From positions 18,357,110-18,421,109 of the forward strand of contig NC_134030.1 of assembly GCF_964204645.1 (NCBI RefSeq): a DNA stretch of 64,000 nt. Direction: 5' to 3'. Each line of letters starts with the position of its first letter. Positions within the stretch are counted from its first letter, which is position 1. A program made the position numbers and the translations under genes. The notes under the pieces were generated by a model. That model had not been told where the DNA came from. It worked only from the letters and a program-made list of their open reading frames with translations, and made no database searches. The DNA is from Tubulanus polymorphus (Eukaryota; Nemertea; Palaeonemertea; Tubulaniformes; Tubulanidae). Below, piece after piece: positions 35,606 through 47,560 of this stretch.

Positions 35606-38256
35606 ACAATAATTTTGGTTTTATCGCCCGCGACAATTCATTATTTTGGTTTTATCGCCCGCGATAATTCATTATTTTGGTTTTATCGCCCGCGACAATT
35701 CATTATTTTGGTTTTATCGCCCGCGACAATTCATTATTTTGGTTTTATCGCCCGCGACAATTCATTATTTTGGTTTTATCGTCCGCAACAATTCAGTAGT
35801 TTGGTTTTGTCACCCGCGACAATTCAAGATTTTGGTTTTTCTGCTGCGACAATTCATTTTTTGGTTTTGTCGCCCGCGACAATACAATATTTTGGTTTTA
35901 TCGCCAGCGACAATTCATTATTTTGGTTTTATCGCCAGCGACAATTCGTTATTTTGGTTTCATCACCCGCGACAATTTTTTTTTTTGTCAATATTTTGGT
36001 TTTATCGCCTGTGACAATTCAATATTTTGGTTTTATCGCTAGCGACAATTCATTATTTTGGTTTTGTCGCCCCGACAATTCATTATTTTGGTTTTATCAC
36101 CCGCGACAATTCATTATTTTGGTTTTATCACCCGCGACAATTCATTACTTTGGTTTTATCGCCCGCGACAATTCATTATTTTGGTTTTGTCGCCTGAGAA
36201 AATTCATTATTTTGGTTTTATCGCCCGCGACAATTCATTATTACGGTTTTATCGCCCGCGACAATTCATTATTTTAGTTTTATCGCCCGCGAAAATTCAT
36301 TATTTTGGTTTTATCGCCCGCGACAATTCATTATTTTGCTTTTGTCGCCCGCGACAATTCACCATTATGGTTTTGTCGCCTGGACAATTCACCATTTTGG
36401 TTTTGTCGCCCGCGACAATTCATTATTTTGGTTTTGTCGCCCCGACAATTCTTTTTTTGGTTTTGTCGCCCGCGACAATTCATTAGTTTGGTTTTGTCGC
36501 CCGCGACAATTCAATATTTTGGTTTTATCGCCCTCGACAATTCATTGTTTTGGTTTTATCTCCAGCGATAATTCAATATTTTGGTTTTATCGCCCTCGAC
36601 AATTCATTGTTTTGGTTTTATCTCCAGCGATAATTCATTATTTTGGTTTTATCGCCCGCGACAATTCAATATTTTGGTTTTATCGCCCGTGATAATTCAT
36701 TATTTTGGTTTTATCGCTCGCGACAATTCATTATTTTGGTTTCATCGCCCGCGACAATTCATTATTTTGGTTTTATCGCCAGCGACAATTCATTATTTTG
36801 GTTTTGTCGCCCCGACAATTCTTTTTTTGGTTTTGTCGCCCGCGACAATTCATTAGTTTGGTTTTGTCGCCCGCGACAATTCAATATTTTGGTTTTGTCG
36901 CCCGCGACAATTCATTATTTTGGTTTTATCGCCCGCGACAATTCAATATTTTGGTTTTATCGCCCGTGATAATTCATTATTTTGGTTTTATCGCTCGCGA
37001 CAATTCATTATTTTGGTTTTGTCGCCCGAGACAATTCATTATTTTAGTTTTATCGCCCGCGAAAATTCATTATTTTGGTTTTATCGCCCGCGACAATTCA
37101 TTATTTTGCTTTTGTCGCCCGCGACAATTCACCATTTTGCTTTTGTCGCCTGGACAATTCACCATTATGGTTTTGTCGCCCGCGACAATTCATTATTTTG
37201 GTTTTGTCGCCCCGACAATTCTTTTTTTGGTTTTGTCGCCCGCGACAATTCATTATTTTGGTTTTGTCGACCGCGACAATTCAATATTTTGGTTTTGTCG
37301 CCCGCGACAATTCATTATTTTGGTTTTATCGCCCGCGACAATTCAATATTTTGGTTTTATCGCCCGCGATAATTCATTATTTTGGTTTTATCGCTCGCGA
37401 CAATTCATTATTTTGGTTTTGTCGCCCGAGACAATTCATTATTTTAGTTTTTTATCGCCCACAAAAATTCATTATTTTGGTTTTATCGCCCGCAACAATT
37501 CATTATTTTGCTTTTGTCGCCCGCGACAATTCACCATTTTGGTTTTGTCGCCTGGACAATTCACCATTTCTGTTTTGTCGCCCGCGACAATTCATTATTT
37601 TGGTTTTGTCGCCCCGACAATTCTTTTTTTGGTTTTGTCGCCCGCGACAATTCATTAGTTTGGTTTTGTCGCCCACGACAATTCAATATTTTGGTTTTAT
37701 CGCCCTCGACAATTCATTGCTTTGGTTTTATCTCCAGCGACAATTCATTATTTTGGTTTTGTCGCCCGCGACAATTCTTGTTTTTTGTTTTGACGCCCGC
37801 GACAATTCATTATTTTGGTTTTATACTTTGTATTTGTCGCCCGTGACAATTTTTTTTTTGGTTTTGTCGCCCGCAACAATTCAATATTTTGGTTTTGTCG
37901 CCCGCGACAATTCATTATTTTGGTTTTATCGCCCGCGACAATTCAATATTTTAGTTTTATCGCCCGCGATAATTCATTATTTTGGTTTTATCACCCGCGA
38001 CAATTCAATATTTTTTTTTTATCGTCCGCGACAATTCATTATTTCGGTTATGTCGCTCGAGACAATTCATTATTTTGGTTTTATCGTCCGCGACAATTCA
38101 ATATTTTGGTTTTGTCGCTCGAGACAATTCATTATTTTGGTTTTATCGCCCGCGACAATTCATTAGTTTGGTTTTGTCGCCCGCGACAATTCAATATTTT
38201 GGTTTTATCACCCGCGACAATTCATTAGTTTGGTTTTGTCGCCCGCGACAATTCTT
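35606..38256. repeat. 31-bp satellite array 1, about 85 monomers
   Basis: The monomer is TTTTATCGCCCGCGACAATT followed by CATTATTTTGG, with TTTTGTC and CAATATTTT variants. Each unit contains a short palindrome (TGTCGC/GCGACA type). 31 is not divisible by 3, so translation cycles through three frames and gives a 31-residue repeat without stops, which creates long spurious open frames (up to several hundred codons). A variant block (GTCGCCCCGACAATTC) recurs at about 36,431, 36,801, 37,201 and 37,602, showing a higher-order period near 400 bp (13 monomers). Confidence 0.95.
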
Positions 38257-38260
38257 TTTC

Positions 38261-39361
38261 AGTCCACTTGGGACTTTAGTCCCAGCGGGCTATTGTGTTC
38301 ACTTTTCGTCCGTCCGTACGTCCGTCCATAGACGGAATCCAGTTTTTTTGGGAAGTTTAGAAGACGCTTCAAAGTCATTGGTTTTAGTATGTGGCCATCA
38401 GGGGGCGTTGAATAATACAATAACTTAGTATTGCTATATTATATTTGTACCAAGGCATATTTTGTTACCATGATCAATTGCAAAGTTGTAGTTCATGACA
38501 TCGTCTATGATTGTGGTGAGTTTTTATGGACATTAGTTATTCCATATAGTCACCAGGGGGCGTTGAATAGTAGAAAAGCTTAGTTTTTCCTTATTAGATT
38601 GGTACCTAGGCATAGTTTGTTACCATGATCCATTGCAAAGTTGTAGATCATGACATCGTCTATGATTGTGGTGAGTTTTTAAGGACATTAGTTATTCCAT
38701 ATAGTGACCAGGGGGCGTTGAATAGTAGAATGGCCTAGTATTTCCTTATTAGATTGGTACCTAGGCATATTTTGTTACTATGATCAATTGCAAAGTTGTA
38801 TTTCATGACATGTACTACGATTGTGGTGAGATAAATGAAGAAATCCCACACTTCGAATTTGAAATTATACTATCAAATTTATTATTACGAAACCACAACG
38901 TTTCGGCTGTTGACTAACAGCCATCATCATCATCATCATTCCACCTGATGATGGCTGTTAGTCAACAGCCGAAACGTTGTGGTTTCGTAATAATAAATTT
39001 GATAGTATAATTTCAAATTCGAAGTGTGGGATTTCTTCATTTATCTACAGTTTACACGGATTATAGTGTTTATTTGACAACTAACTGATTATGGTGAGTT
39101 TTAAGGTCATTGGGTTTTGCATATGGTCACCAGGGGCGTTGAATAGTAGAATAACTTAGTATTTCCATATTAAATTGGTAACGAGGCATATTTTGTTATC
39201 ACAATCAATTACAAAATCATAGCTGCTCACATGTTCTATGCTTGTGGTGGGTTTCAAGGTCATTGGTTTTTGTATATGGAGGGCGTTATGTATTGAAATT
39301 GTTAGATTGTTGAGCATTTGAAACCACTTCCCAAGTGAGCATGGTGTCCCTGGACCCCTAG
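38261..39361. mobile_element. Non-autonomous element X, copy 1, inserted in the satellite
   Basis: It starts with CCACTTGGGACTTTAGTCCC and ends near TTCCCAAGTGAGCATGG...CCCCTAG; the termini are inverted (CCACTTGGGA/TCCCAAGTGG). Satellite monomers resume directly after it at 39,362. Its body contains tandem units of about 153 bp (TGATCAATTGCAAAGTTGTA ... CACCAGGGGGCGTTGAATAG). A second copy lies at 48,862-49,905. No transposase. Confidence 0.75.
38829..39045. repeat. Long inverted repeat with hammerhead-like core, nested in element X
   Basis: Two near-identical arms of about 100 bp face each other around a (CAT)n centre; they share GCCGAAACGTTGTGGTTTCG. In the right arm (38,943-38,985) CTGATGA is followed by a stem (GGCTGTT/AACAGCC), then GAAAC, the order of a hammerhead core known from Penelope-like elements. 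It is absent from element X copy 2, so it is a later insertion. Confidence 0.7.
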
Positions 39362-39622
39362 TTTGGTTTTGTCTCCCGCGACAATTCATTATTCTGGTTT
39401 TGTCGCACGCAACAATTCAATATTTTGTTTTTGTCGTCCGCGACAATTCATTATTTTGGTTTTATCGCCGCGACAATTCAATATTTTGGTTTTAACACCC
39501 GCGACAATTCATTATTGTGGTTTTATCGCCCGCGACAATTCATTATTTTTGTTTTGTCGCCCGTGACAATTCAATATTTTGGTTTTGTCACCCGCGACAA
39601 TTCATAATTTTGGTTTTGTCCC
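39362..39622. repeat. 31-bp satellite array, continuation after element X
   Basis: About eight diverged monomers of the same satellite as 35,606-38,256, separated from it by the insertion of element X. The last monomers degrade into the segmental duplication that follows. Confidence 0.9.
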
Positions 39623-41504
39623 CGTGGTTTTGTCGGAACATTAAGTTTTTTGGTCGAACAGTGTGTTTAGGTCGTTTTGGAAATTTACTCGGTCTGATAT
39701 ATTTTGGATTAGTGTGTATGTCATTTGTCAGGACATTAAACAGAAGACGACTTAGGATACTACCTTGCGTGACTCCACTAGTTAGACCGTCTCATTCCAA
39801 GATGAGGCGTTCCGTTGATTTCGGTTACAAGTTTCCGTTCAGAGATAACTGCTGAGCCATTTTAACGACCTATCATTGATACTGTTTCCTAATAGCCTTT
39901 TTAGTAATGGCTGATGTTGAGCCTTATCAAATGCTTTGTTGAAATCCACCGTTGAACAGGATTCTAAGACTGTGCAGAAAACCCGTTATCGCTGCTTTGC
40001 AGCTATATTTATTATTATTATTATATTCTTTTTCACACTGGATCTTACTGAAAGGATATAAACAACTGCAACTTACTTTCACTGTCGTTGAAACCATTCT
40101 GTATCACAAGTACTACGCTGCATTGACAAATACTGTACGTGATATTAATCAGAATTGCACTGTTTACTCACTGTGAGCCTCTAAACATCGAAATTTAAGC
40201 CCGATTCAAACAGTATCCATCTACGTAAGTGTATTGCCTACGTGTCATTCCCACAGCGCGTCAGTGCGTCTGTTTGTGTCAGTGTCCCTATAAGCAGTGA
40301 TAGAGCGTGTGTACTAGATCTGTAGTTTTTTAGTATCTTTATAAATATGTGGCGCACTGAATGGGGTCAGTCTCGAGTGAACGCAACTGAGGAATTTGTG
40401 TGCCACATAGGCCTATACAAGCAATAGCATCCTTGCTGTAACTTCCCTGGATAGAGCTAATGAATGCAGCTACGGTATCTATACGCGAGAGCCTGGATGG
40501 CTATATTCTGTTAGCATTACAATATTCCTCGACGGATTTACTTGAAATTTTTGTGAGATGTACGGATCACAGGTACCTTGAGGTAAGTCGAAGGGATCTT
40601 TGATTGGGGTCCCCGTTCACCCACCAGGGGGCGTTTTACTTTTGAAAGTTCTGACATCGAAAAGTAACTGTGTGAGAAAAATTTTTGTCTTTGACTTTTC
40701 AGCTTCGGCCGAGCACGAAAGTTGTTCATAACAGCCTGGAGGCTAAAAAAGTGAATGGCACGCCCTATCTGCGATTAACCGTTTGGGCTCTACGGGCTCG
40801 AAAATGGGCCACCAAATTTTTCAAAGAGATTTTTGCTCCTAGCTCCTTAACCGGTGGAGATAGAATTGTGGTTGCAACGAGTGACCAATAGCCCTTGCGA
40901 TGACGCTTGTATTGATGTATGGTATAACTAAGTAGCTCATATGGTTCGCCATTAGCGCCCCCCCCCCCTATAAGACGCTGGAATACGCATTTTCATCTAT
41001 ATCGACTAAGGGTATCAATGGATTTCTATAAAAATTGATACACATGTACCTGGTTACTAAACGAAACGAACCCCTTATATGATTAGTTCCCATTTTAACC
41101 ACTAGGGGGCGTTAATTTTGAAAAATCGATTTCAGCATCCATTTTTCGCATTTAATGCGGTCTGTTTATTATGAAGATCACAAAACTTGGTATAAGTACA
41201 AAGACATGTGTAATATGCCATCCTGCATAATGAGTTCATACAGCTGCCACTAGGGGACCTTGAAAACAATGATTTTTTCTCCTAGGTCCTTAACCGTTGG
41301 CGATAGAATCGAGGTTGCAATGTGCGCGTAGTAGCCCTTGTGGGTCAACATATCCATGTCATAAGTTGACCCCTAGGTGGCACTCCTTTAAAAAGGGGAA
41401 TGTTATGAACTGCTTTCGGTGAAATGTTTGCACGCACCCTTGTACGACATTGTATCCAGCAAGGCAGAAACCCGTTATCGCTGCTTTGCAGCTATATTTA
41501 TTAT
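39623..41504. repeat. Segmental duplication B, copy 1
   Basis: This is closely similar to 45,385-47,560. It contains the LINE RT remnant, then unique-looking DNA with several CACCAGGGGGCG/CACTAGGGGGCG words, a poly-C run at about 40,960, and ends with CAGAAACCCGTTATCGCTGC adjoining the hairpin array. No intact gene. Confidence 0.8.
39680..39965 (-). pseudogene. LINE reverse-transcriptase fragment, copy 1
   Basis: On the minus strand, FNKAFDKAQHQPLLKRLL, then SYLSERKLVTEINGT after a frame change, and SGVTQGSILSRLLFNVLTND can be read. DFxKAFDxxxHxxLLxKL, the SYLSxR segment and the SGVxQGSxLxPLLFxxxxND box are conserved blocks of LINE RT domains. The downstream YxDD block is not present. Frameshifts and truncation make it a relic; it is duplicated with block B at 45,440-45,725. 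Confidence 0.75.
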
Positions 41505-41654
41505 TAGGGTTTTCTGTTATTTCACAGAAAACCCTATTGATATCCGCGTGATTATTAGGGTTTTCTGTTATTTCACAGAAAACCCTATTGATATCCGCGT
41601 GATTATTAGGGTTTTCTGTTATTTCACAGAAAACCCTATTGATATCCGCATGAT
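41505..41654. repeat. Three AGGGTTTTCTG hairpin modules
   Basis: Three exact tandem units of about 52 bp each hold AGGGTTTTCTG, TTATTTC and CAGAAAACCCT, followed by ATTGATATCCGCGTGATTATT. This is the same family as 34,262-34,604 and again lies directly before segmental duplication A. Confidence 0.9.
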
Positions 41655-42975
41655 TATTATTATTATTATTTTCTTCCACACTATTTTTACCAAAAGAACA
41701 TAGGCTTTGTTACCTTACCGCTGTTTCATATACAATCCATATAATATCGTTCAGCTCACTGAGATCTACAAATAGCCCGCGTGTTTTTTCACGAATCATC
41801 GTTACAAAAGCGCTGTCGGGCCGTAAACATCGAAAATTTAGCCCCATTCAATGGGGCGACATGTTTTTCGAGTCGTCATCCCGAAATCAACCCGCAGGCC
41901 GACTGTCACTTCGATTATCAATTCAAGTATAAATGAACTAATTTATTGCCGCAGACTTCACATTCAGTCGCGGTCTTCAAACAGTGATTTTAACAATAGC
42001 CCATTTTCCTCATCAGATCATATTACCGATACACTGGAAATTTACTACTTTAGATGTTAAAAGCACTGTCGAGCCGTAAACATCGACGAATCGACGTGTG
42101 TTACTACATCGTCGTTCCGGGGATCAGCTGCGAGTTTCTCCTCATCATGAGAATCAAATCGAGTACAAATTAATTTATTACTACCAGTGATTTGGCTGCG
42201 GGTTTCAAGGAGTTAGTTTAACAATACCTATTTTTCTTTACCGAATTAACCGTGTATTTACTAAGATAAATCTTTAGTGTACCGGGGAATCGTAGGCCTA
42301 AACTAAACACGCCGAAGAGATATAGCGGAGAAAAGCTGTTATGTCGACGAGGTATCAAAATAAAAGAATATATTACTTTATTCGGCCGCGGGCTTCAACC
42401 TCTTGTCAATACCATCAATACTCTATATTTCCTACAGTACATACCGATCATTGTCAAATGCACAAGGTATTTACTAAATACAAGTATATAACACAATCCT
42501 TTCCGTATGCTGGACTCACACTTGACATTCGGAGTAAGCGTTCGCTGTGGGGGAAAGGGATTTTTCGCTGTGTCGCTTGAAGTGTTTATCGAGTTTGACG
42601 CGGCTTTAGGCCTACCGGTACTGAGCTTTACTGTATCAAACAAACACAGTATAATTGTTGCGTTTATTAACGGACTCATTGGATTGAACTTTAAACAAAA
42701 TTTACGATATTTAGGTGGGTTGTTATTCAATAGGCCTACGACCAATCTGTCCGGATGTTAGGCCTACATAGGCTAGTAGCCTCTACTAGGTTAAGCGTTC
42801 GCTGTGGGGGAAAGGAGATCGTTCGCTGTGTCGCTTGAAGTGTTTATCGAGTTTTACGCGACCTTAAGGCTTTAGTATGGTGGCTGATAAGGGCCATGCG
42901 TAAAAAAACACGTAAATGCAAATGAGGGCGACATTATGACAAAACGACAAAACTAAAATAACGCGACAAAACAAT
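41655..42975. repeat. Segmental duplication A, copy 2
   Basis: A second copy of 34,605-35,605 with an additional segment at about 41,968-42,300. It ends in the same satellite-flanking sequence (CATGCGTAAAAAAACACG, about 42,893), so the satellite edge was included in the duplication. Confidence 0.8.
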
Positions 42976-43936
42976 AATTTTGGTTTTGTCGCCCGGGACA
43001 ATTCATTATTTTGGTTTTATCGCCCGCGACAATTCATTATTTTGGTTTTATCGCCCGCGACAGTTCATTATTTTGGTTTTATCGCCCGCGACAATTTTTT
43101 TTTTGTCGCGGTTTTATCGCCTGCGACCATTCAATATTTTGGTTTTATCGCCCGCGACAATTCATTATTTTTGTTTTGTCGCACGTGACAATTCATTATT
43201 TTGGTTTTATCACCCGCGACAATTTTTTTTTTGTCGCGGTTTTATCGCCTGCGACACTTCAATATTTTGGTTTAATCGCCTGCGACAATTCAATATTTTG
43301 GTTTTATCACCAGCGACAATTCATTATTTTGGTTTTATCGCCCGCGACAATTCATTATTTTGGTTTTATCGCCCGCGACAATTCATTATTTTTGTTTTGT
43401 CGCACGTGACAATTCATTATTTTGGTTTTATCGCCCGCGACAATTTTTTTTTGTCGCGGTTTTATCGCCTGCGACACTTCAATATTTTGGTTTAATCGCC
43501 TGCGACAATTCAATATTTTGGTTTTATCACCAGCGACAATTCATTATTTTGGTTTTATCGCCCGCGACAATTCATTAGTTTCGTTTTATCGCCCGCGACA
43601 ATTCATTTGTTTCGTTTTGTCGCCCGCGACAATTCAATGTTTTGGTTTTGTCCCACGCGACAATTCAATATTTTGGCTTTATCGCCTGCGACAATTCAAT
43701 ATTTTGGTTTTATCGCCAGCGACAATTCATTAGTTTGGTTTTGTCGCCCGCGACAATTCAATATTTTGGTTTTGTCGCCGGCGACAATTCAAGATTTTAG
43801 TTTTATCGCCCGCGACAATTCATTTTTTTGGTTTTGTCGCCCGTGACAATTCAATATTTTGGTTTTATCGCCAGCAACAAATGATTATTTTGGTTTTATC
43901 GCCCGCGACAATTAATTTTTTTGGTTTTGCCGCCCA
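42976..43936. repeat. 31-bp satellite array 2, about 30 monomers
   Basis: Same monomer as array 1. A distinct variant with a T-run then GTCGCGGTTTTATCGCCTGC recurs at about 43,100, 43,225 and 43,445, pointing to local higher-order duplication. Open frames are artefacts of the 31-bp period. Confidence 0.95.
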
Positions 43937-44024
43937 CTTTATTAGCTTTTGAATAATTAGGCCAATTAATAACGTAATAAAGACTTATGCTTTCGCCTAT
44001 TTTGAAGTCGAATAATCTGATATA

Positions 44025-44442
44025 GTACGGAAGCGATAGAGGGCCTCGAGTTGTTGCGTTCAAACTCGACAAGTCGCCATATTTATGTCGATATATCGCG
44101 ATATATCGCGTCAAGTCCACATGAATATGTCTTCATATCGTGACGTTTTCACAACAAATTTCGCTTTTTTGCTCATTTTCCACGGGACAAGCCGTCATTT
44201 GAAGACATGTCTAAATGTAAGATGAGGACGCTAGTAATATGACGACTGAGTTTCAAGTCGTCATGAATATGTCGACTTGTCGCGAGGAAAATGGTCGAGA
44301 AAACGAAATATGTCGTCAAAACGTCACGATATATCGACATATTCATGTCGACTTGACGCGATATATCGCGGTATGTTGACATAAATATGGCGACTTGTCG
44401 AGTTGGAACGCGACATCTCGAGGCCCCTTATCGCTTCTGTAC
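44025..44442. mobile_element. MITE-like element with long TIRs
   Basis: Its ends GTACGGAAGCGATAGAGGGC and, inverted, GTACAGAAGCGATAAGGGGC continue into arms of more than 100 bp containing ATATATCGCGATATATCGCG-type words. Flanking TATA/ATATA words may be the target duplication. A half copy, one arm only, lies at 44,537-44,700. No protein. Confidence 0.75.
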
Positions 44443-44536
44443 ATATAGTGTCGAATATTAAGGTCATTTTGGCAGATTCTTTTTTTTTTAAAGTGATATT
44501 AAAGCGATGATTCAAGTGATCCTACTTAATGAAAGA

Positions 44537-44700
44537 TCTACGGAAGCGATAAAGGGCCTCGAGTTGTCGCGTTCCAACTCGACAAGTCGCCATATTTATG
44601 TCGATATATCGCATCAAGTCAACATAAATATGTTGACACATCGTGACGTTTTGACGAATTTAAACTCAGTCGTCATAGCACTGGCGTCCTCATCTTTCAG
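44537..44700 (+). repeat. Half copy of the 44,025 MITE
   Basis: It begins TACGGAAGCGATAAAGGGCC and follows the left arm of the complete copy through GTGACGTTTTGACGA, then diverges. Confidence 0.7.
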
Positions 44701-44889
44701 CAACGCCAGTCACATGGAGTCGTACGTGTTCTACTTTCTGCGACGCGACACGACTGTCACGACCAACCGACGCGCTCTTGCGACTGGCAGAAACTAGTCG
44801 CACACAATCGTATTGCAACCGACTTGCACTGAAACTTGCGATGCAATGCGAGGATCGCATCGTGTCACAAGACCAACGTACATCCGGCT

Positions 44890-45384
44890 TTAAGTTACTT
44901 CGGAGCACCAGAAATATCTTTTTTTTCGTTCAAAAGACCTTTCGCTTGAAAATTCTTTCGTCGGAACAAAATTTATTTCGTTCGAACCAATAATATTCTA
45001 TACGATTGAACCAATTTGAAAAAATCGTAAGAACAAAGTTGAACAAACTTTTTTTTGTCCAAACGAAAGGTTTTTCGTTCGAACTATCGTTCAATTGAAC
45101 AGAATCTTTTTTAATTTGAACAGAATTTTCTTGTCAGAACATTAAGTTTTTCGTTCGAACAAGTATATTGAAAAAGGTTCAATCGAACAGAATTGTTTTC
45201 ATTCAAACATTCGTTCGAAAAAATTGTTTTCGCTCGACCAATTTTTTTTGCCGGGAAAATTTCATTTCAACAATAACATAGCTTTTTATTCGAACACATT
45301 TTTTGTCAGAATGAAGAAAATTTTTGGTTCAAGCAAAAAGCGTATTGTTCGATCAAACAGAAATATTTTCATTCGAACAAGATT
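44890..45384. repeat. Degenerate TTCGTTCGAACA-type minisatellite
   Basis: Irregular repeats of about 20 bp around TTCGTTCGAACA(G)AATTTT, in both TTCGTTCGAAC and TTGAACAGAAT forms, run up to the start of segmental duplication B copy 2. No coding content. Confidence 0.7.
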
Positions 45385-47560
45385 TTCTTGTTGGAACATT
45401 AAGTTTTTTGGTCGAACAGCGTGTTAAGGTCGATTTGGAAATTTACTCGGTCTGGTATATGTTGGATTACTGTGTATGTCATTTGTCAGGACATTAAACA
45501 GAAGACAACTTAGGATACTACCTTGCGTGACTCCACTAGTTTGACCGACTTATTCCAAGATGAAGCGTTCCGTTGATTTCGGCTACAAGTTTTCGTTCAG
45601 AGATAACTGCTGAGCCATTTGGGCGACCTATCATTGATACTGTTTCCTAATAGCCTGTTTAGTAATGGCTGATGTTGTGCCTTATCAAATGCTTCGTCGA
45701 AATCCAACGTTGAACAGGATTCTAAGACTGTGCAGAAAACCCGTTATCGCTGCTTTGCAGCTATATTCATTATTATATTCTTTTTCACACTGGATCTTAC
45801 TGAAAGCATATAAACTACTGCAACTTACTTTCACTGTCGGTGAATCCATTCTGTATCACAAGTACTACGCTGCATTGACAAATACTGCGTATAATATTAA
45901 TCAGAATGCCACTGTTTACTCACTGTGAGCCTCTAAACATCGAAATTTAAGCCCGATTCAAACAGTATTCATCTACGTATGTGTATTGCCTGTGTGTCAT
46001 TCCCACAGCACGTCAGTATGTGTGTTTGTGTCAGTGTCCCTATAAGCATTGATGGAGCTGGTGTACTAGATCTGTAGTTTTTTAGTATTTTTATCTCTTC
46101 TACTATTGTGGCGCACTGAATGAGGTCAGTCTCGAGTGAACGCAACTGAGGAATTTAGCCTTGTTTGTGTCGCCTATACAAACAATAGCATCCTGGCAGT
46201 ATCTTCCCTGTATAGAGCTAATTAATGCAGCTATACGCGAGAGCCTGGATGGTTATATTCTGCTGGCATTACAATATTCCTTGACGGATTTACTTTTAAC
46301 TTTCGTGAGATTTACGGAACACAGGTACCTTGAGGTAAGTCGAGGGGATTTTAGATCGGGGACCCCGTTCACCCACCAGGGGGTGTTTTACTTTTGAAAA
46401 TTCTGACATCGAAATGTTACTGTGTGAGAAAAATTTTTCTCTGAGTTTTCAGCCTCGGCCGAGCACGAAAGTTGTTCATTACAGCCTGGAGGCTAAAAAA
46501 GTCAATGGCACGCCCTATCTCCGATTAACCGTTTGGGCTCTACGGGCTCGAAAATGGGCCCCCAAATTTTTCAAAGAGATTTTTGCTCCTAGCTCCTTAA
46601 CCGTTGGATATAGAATCGTGGTTGCAACGAGTGATCAGTAGCCCTTGCGAAGACGCTTTTATTGATGCATGGTATAACTATGTAACTCATATGGTTCTCC
46701 AGTCGCGCCACCTATAAGACGCTGGAAAACGCGTTTTCATCTATATCGACTAAGGGTATCAATGGATTTCTATAAAAATTGATACACATGTACCTGGTTA
46801 CAAAACGAAACGAACCCCTCATATGATTAGTTCCCATTTTAACCACTAGGGGGCGTAAATTTTGAAAAATCGATTTCAGCATCCATTTTTGCATTTAATG
46901 CGGTCTGTTTATTATGAAAATCACAAAACTTAGTATAAGTACAAAGACACGTGTGTAATATGCCATCCTGCATGATTAGTTCTTACAACTGCCACCAGGG
47001 GACTGTGAAAACAACGATTTTTGCTCCTTGGTCCTTAACCGTTGGCGATAGAATCGAGGTTGCAATGTGTGGTTAGTAGCCCTTTTCAAGATACTTGGAT
47101 TCATGTATGGTTTAAGTAGGTAACTTATATGGTTCTCCAGGAGCGCCACCTACATTTTGCTGGAAATGCATTTTCATTGATAGCTACTAAGCGGATAAAG
47201 GGATCTCTATGAAAATTGATATACATGTACCTGGATATAAGTTACAACGAATCCCTAACATAATTAGTTCCTATTCTAACCACTAGGGAGCGTTAATGTT
47301 GAAAACTCATTCTAGCATCAGTTTTTTCGATTGTAATTCAGTAGTATGCTAACCGGCAAATTACCGGCCACTTGGGCATGGTAAAAGTACCGTATCTTCG
47401 TTATTATCGGTGTCATATCCCCTAACCTTGGTACATTAGAACTTTTCGCGTAGTATCCCATGTGAATCAACATAGCCATGTTATCAGCTGACCCCTAGGT
47501 GGCGCTCCTCATCCAGCAAGGCAGAAACCCGCTATCCCTGCTTTGCAGCTATATTTATTT
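45385..47560. repeat. Segmental duplication B, copy 2
   Basis: It corresponds to 39,623-41,504, with an extra internal tandem repeat (about 46,660-47,060 repeated at 47,060-47,500, each with a CCTATAAGACGCTGG/CCTACATTTTGCTGG segment and a CACTAGGG(G/A)GCG word). It ends with the same CAGAAACCCGCTATCCCTGC word but lacks the hairpin array. Confidence 0.8.
45440..45725 (-). pseudogene. LINE reverse-transcriptase fragment, copy 2
   Basis: It is duplicated with block B. It shows the same readable block SGVTQGSILSCLLFNVLTND (minus strand, about 45,484-45,543) and the same truncation as the copy at 39,680-39,965. Confidence 0.72.

Noticed and set aside
35615-38428. Open frames of 100 to 363 codons across the satellite
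   Set aside because: They are created by a 31-bp stop-free repeat read through all three frames. There are no splice signals, start context or non-repeat domain.
35606-43936. CRISPR-like array
   Set aside because: Contiguous tandem monomers without unique spacers, in a eukaryotic context.
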